Below, one piece after another: positions 63,180-64,000 of a DNA stretch of 64,000 nucleotides (its first letter is position 1; the number at the start of each line of letters is the position of its first letter). The DNA is from Hedera helix (taxonomy: Eukaryota > Streptophyta > Magnoliopsida > Apiales > Araliaceae), in NCBI GenBank assembly GCA_947179155.2, contig OX359284.1, positions 12,774,432 to 12,838,431 of the forward strand, read 5' to 3'. The notes under the pieces were generated by a model, which worked only from the letters and a program-made list of their open reading frames with translations, was not told the origin of the DNA and ran no database searches. The position numbers were made by a program, and so were the translations under genes.

Positions 63180-64000
63180 TGATAGGGTTAAATTATACGA
63201 TATTTTTATTCCCTAATACTTAGTTTTTATATTTATTGTGTGCTTAAATGTTTAATTATTTAGCTCCTTTTGGTTTTAATAGATTTTATAGGATTTTAGT
63301 TAATTTATGTTAATTTAGGTAATTTTATAGTAATTTTATATTTCTTTTTATTTATGTGTTTTTATTTATTTTTAGTGTTTTAGGTGTTTTATTTATTATT
63401 ATGTGTTTTTATTATTTTTAGTAATTTTATTTTATTTTTAATGTTTTTATTTTATTTTGTAGGAATTTATTAAAGCTTGGATGGCAAAATGGTAAATAAA
63501 CTGCTCAGTGGCAAAATCGTAATAACTGAATCAGGCAACTCCGCGCCATGCGCACGCATTGATTAAGGCGTCATCTGAGACGACGTCGTTTCGTGAATTG
63601 GTGGAGCAGCAGGGACCGCGCAATGCGCGGCTATGTAAATTTGGAACGGGTGCGTGGCGTCGACGCGCCAACGGTAAAGAAAGGGAAAAGGGCGGCTGGG
63701 TTTGTTTCTTTGCTGCAGACGCGTGGCTGGCGGCTGCTGCGTCTTTCTCTCTCTTCTTTTCCGCGTGGGTCCCAGCGCAATGTTGTTTGACTGATTTATT
63801 TCTTTCTCACTTCCGAGGGCGGTTTCCAAGCAAATAAAATAAGAAATTCAAATTAGTTTTGGATTAGGAAAAATAATTAGAAATTTTATATTTATTTTAT
63901 TTGTATTGTAAATCCTATTAGGGTTTGGACAAGTTAGGAGGTTTATGGAGCCTATAAATAGAGGGCTTGAGACACATTGTAATACACAACTTTTCTTAGA
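63180..64000 (+). mobile_element. 3' LTR of the Athila-like element (cut by the window end)
   Basis: The first 821 bp of the LTR, near-identical to 54766-55580. The 5' copy lacks about 13 bp in an AT-rich stretch near 54945. Confidence 0.95.

Larger units (their letters stand above)
54766..64000 (+). mobile_element. Athila-like Ty3/gypsy retrotransposon, young, 3' end outside the window
   Basis: 5' LTR 54766-56373, PBS 56379-56396, gag, pol, 3' UTR with hairpins, polypurine tract 63165-63179 and the first 821 bp of the 3' LTR. The two LTRs differ at only a handful of sites plus one short indel over the compared part, so insertion is recent. Gag and pol are long but carry three lesions. No env-like ORF is seen between pol and the 3' LTR. 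Confidence 0.95.

Overview
This is a plant nuclear genome window made almost wholly of transposable elements and old viral DNA. It is AT-rich, with Ty1/copia, Ty3/gypsy (Tekay/Del-like and Athila-like) and LINE sequences nested in one another, long AT microsatellites and no recognisable host gene. The species cannot be named. Endogenous geminiviral DNA is known from several angiosperms (Nicotiana and Dioscorea, for example), and the window fits any such host.

Layout. (1) 1-2348: 3' part of a decayed minus-strand Tekay-like element. (2) 2356-5474: AT-rich LTR-like DNA. (3) 5475-13129 (minus): a decayed copia element split by a 2.2-kb solo LTR (7872-10104). (4) 13135-18350: a 5.2-kb LTR-like insertion with target duplications, carrying an array of 39-bp hairpin repeats. 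(5) 18512-25897: the standout locus, an endogenous geminivirus-like array. It holds two genome-length head-to-tail units (about 2.70 and 2.65 kb) plus part of a third intergenic region. Each unit has an origin hairpin, an iteron-like repeat and a Rep pseudogene with an embedded C4-like frame; the second also keeps C2 (TrAP) and C3 (REn) remnants. A later Athila-family solo LTR sits at the 3' end of C3. (6) 25898-27334: copia leader and LTR fragment, possibly the other end of the copia element in (3). (7) 27335-30280: another LTR-like block. (8) 30950-50375: one minus-strand Tekay/Del element bounded by a GTACA duplication and inflated by at least four later insertions. (9) 50682-51476: LINE ORF1 remnant. 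(10) about 51490-54765 (minus): Athila-like LTR plus 3' UTR. (11) 54766 to the window end: a young Athila-like element with near-identical LTRs, long gag and pol frames, and a 3' UTR with four hairpins whose stems covary.

Nothing here forms a working host pathway. The nesting gives relative ages: the viral array is older than the solo LTR inside it, the Tekay element is older than the solo LTRs inside it, and the Athila element at the right edge is among the youngest. Every virus-derived gene seen is interrupted or partial.
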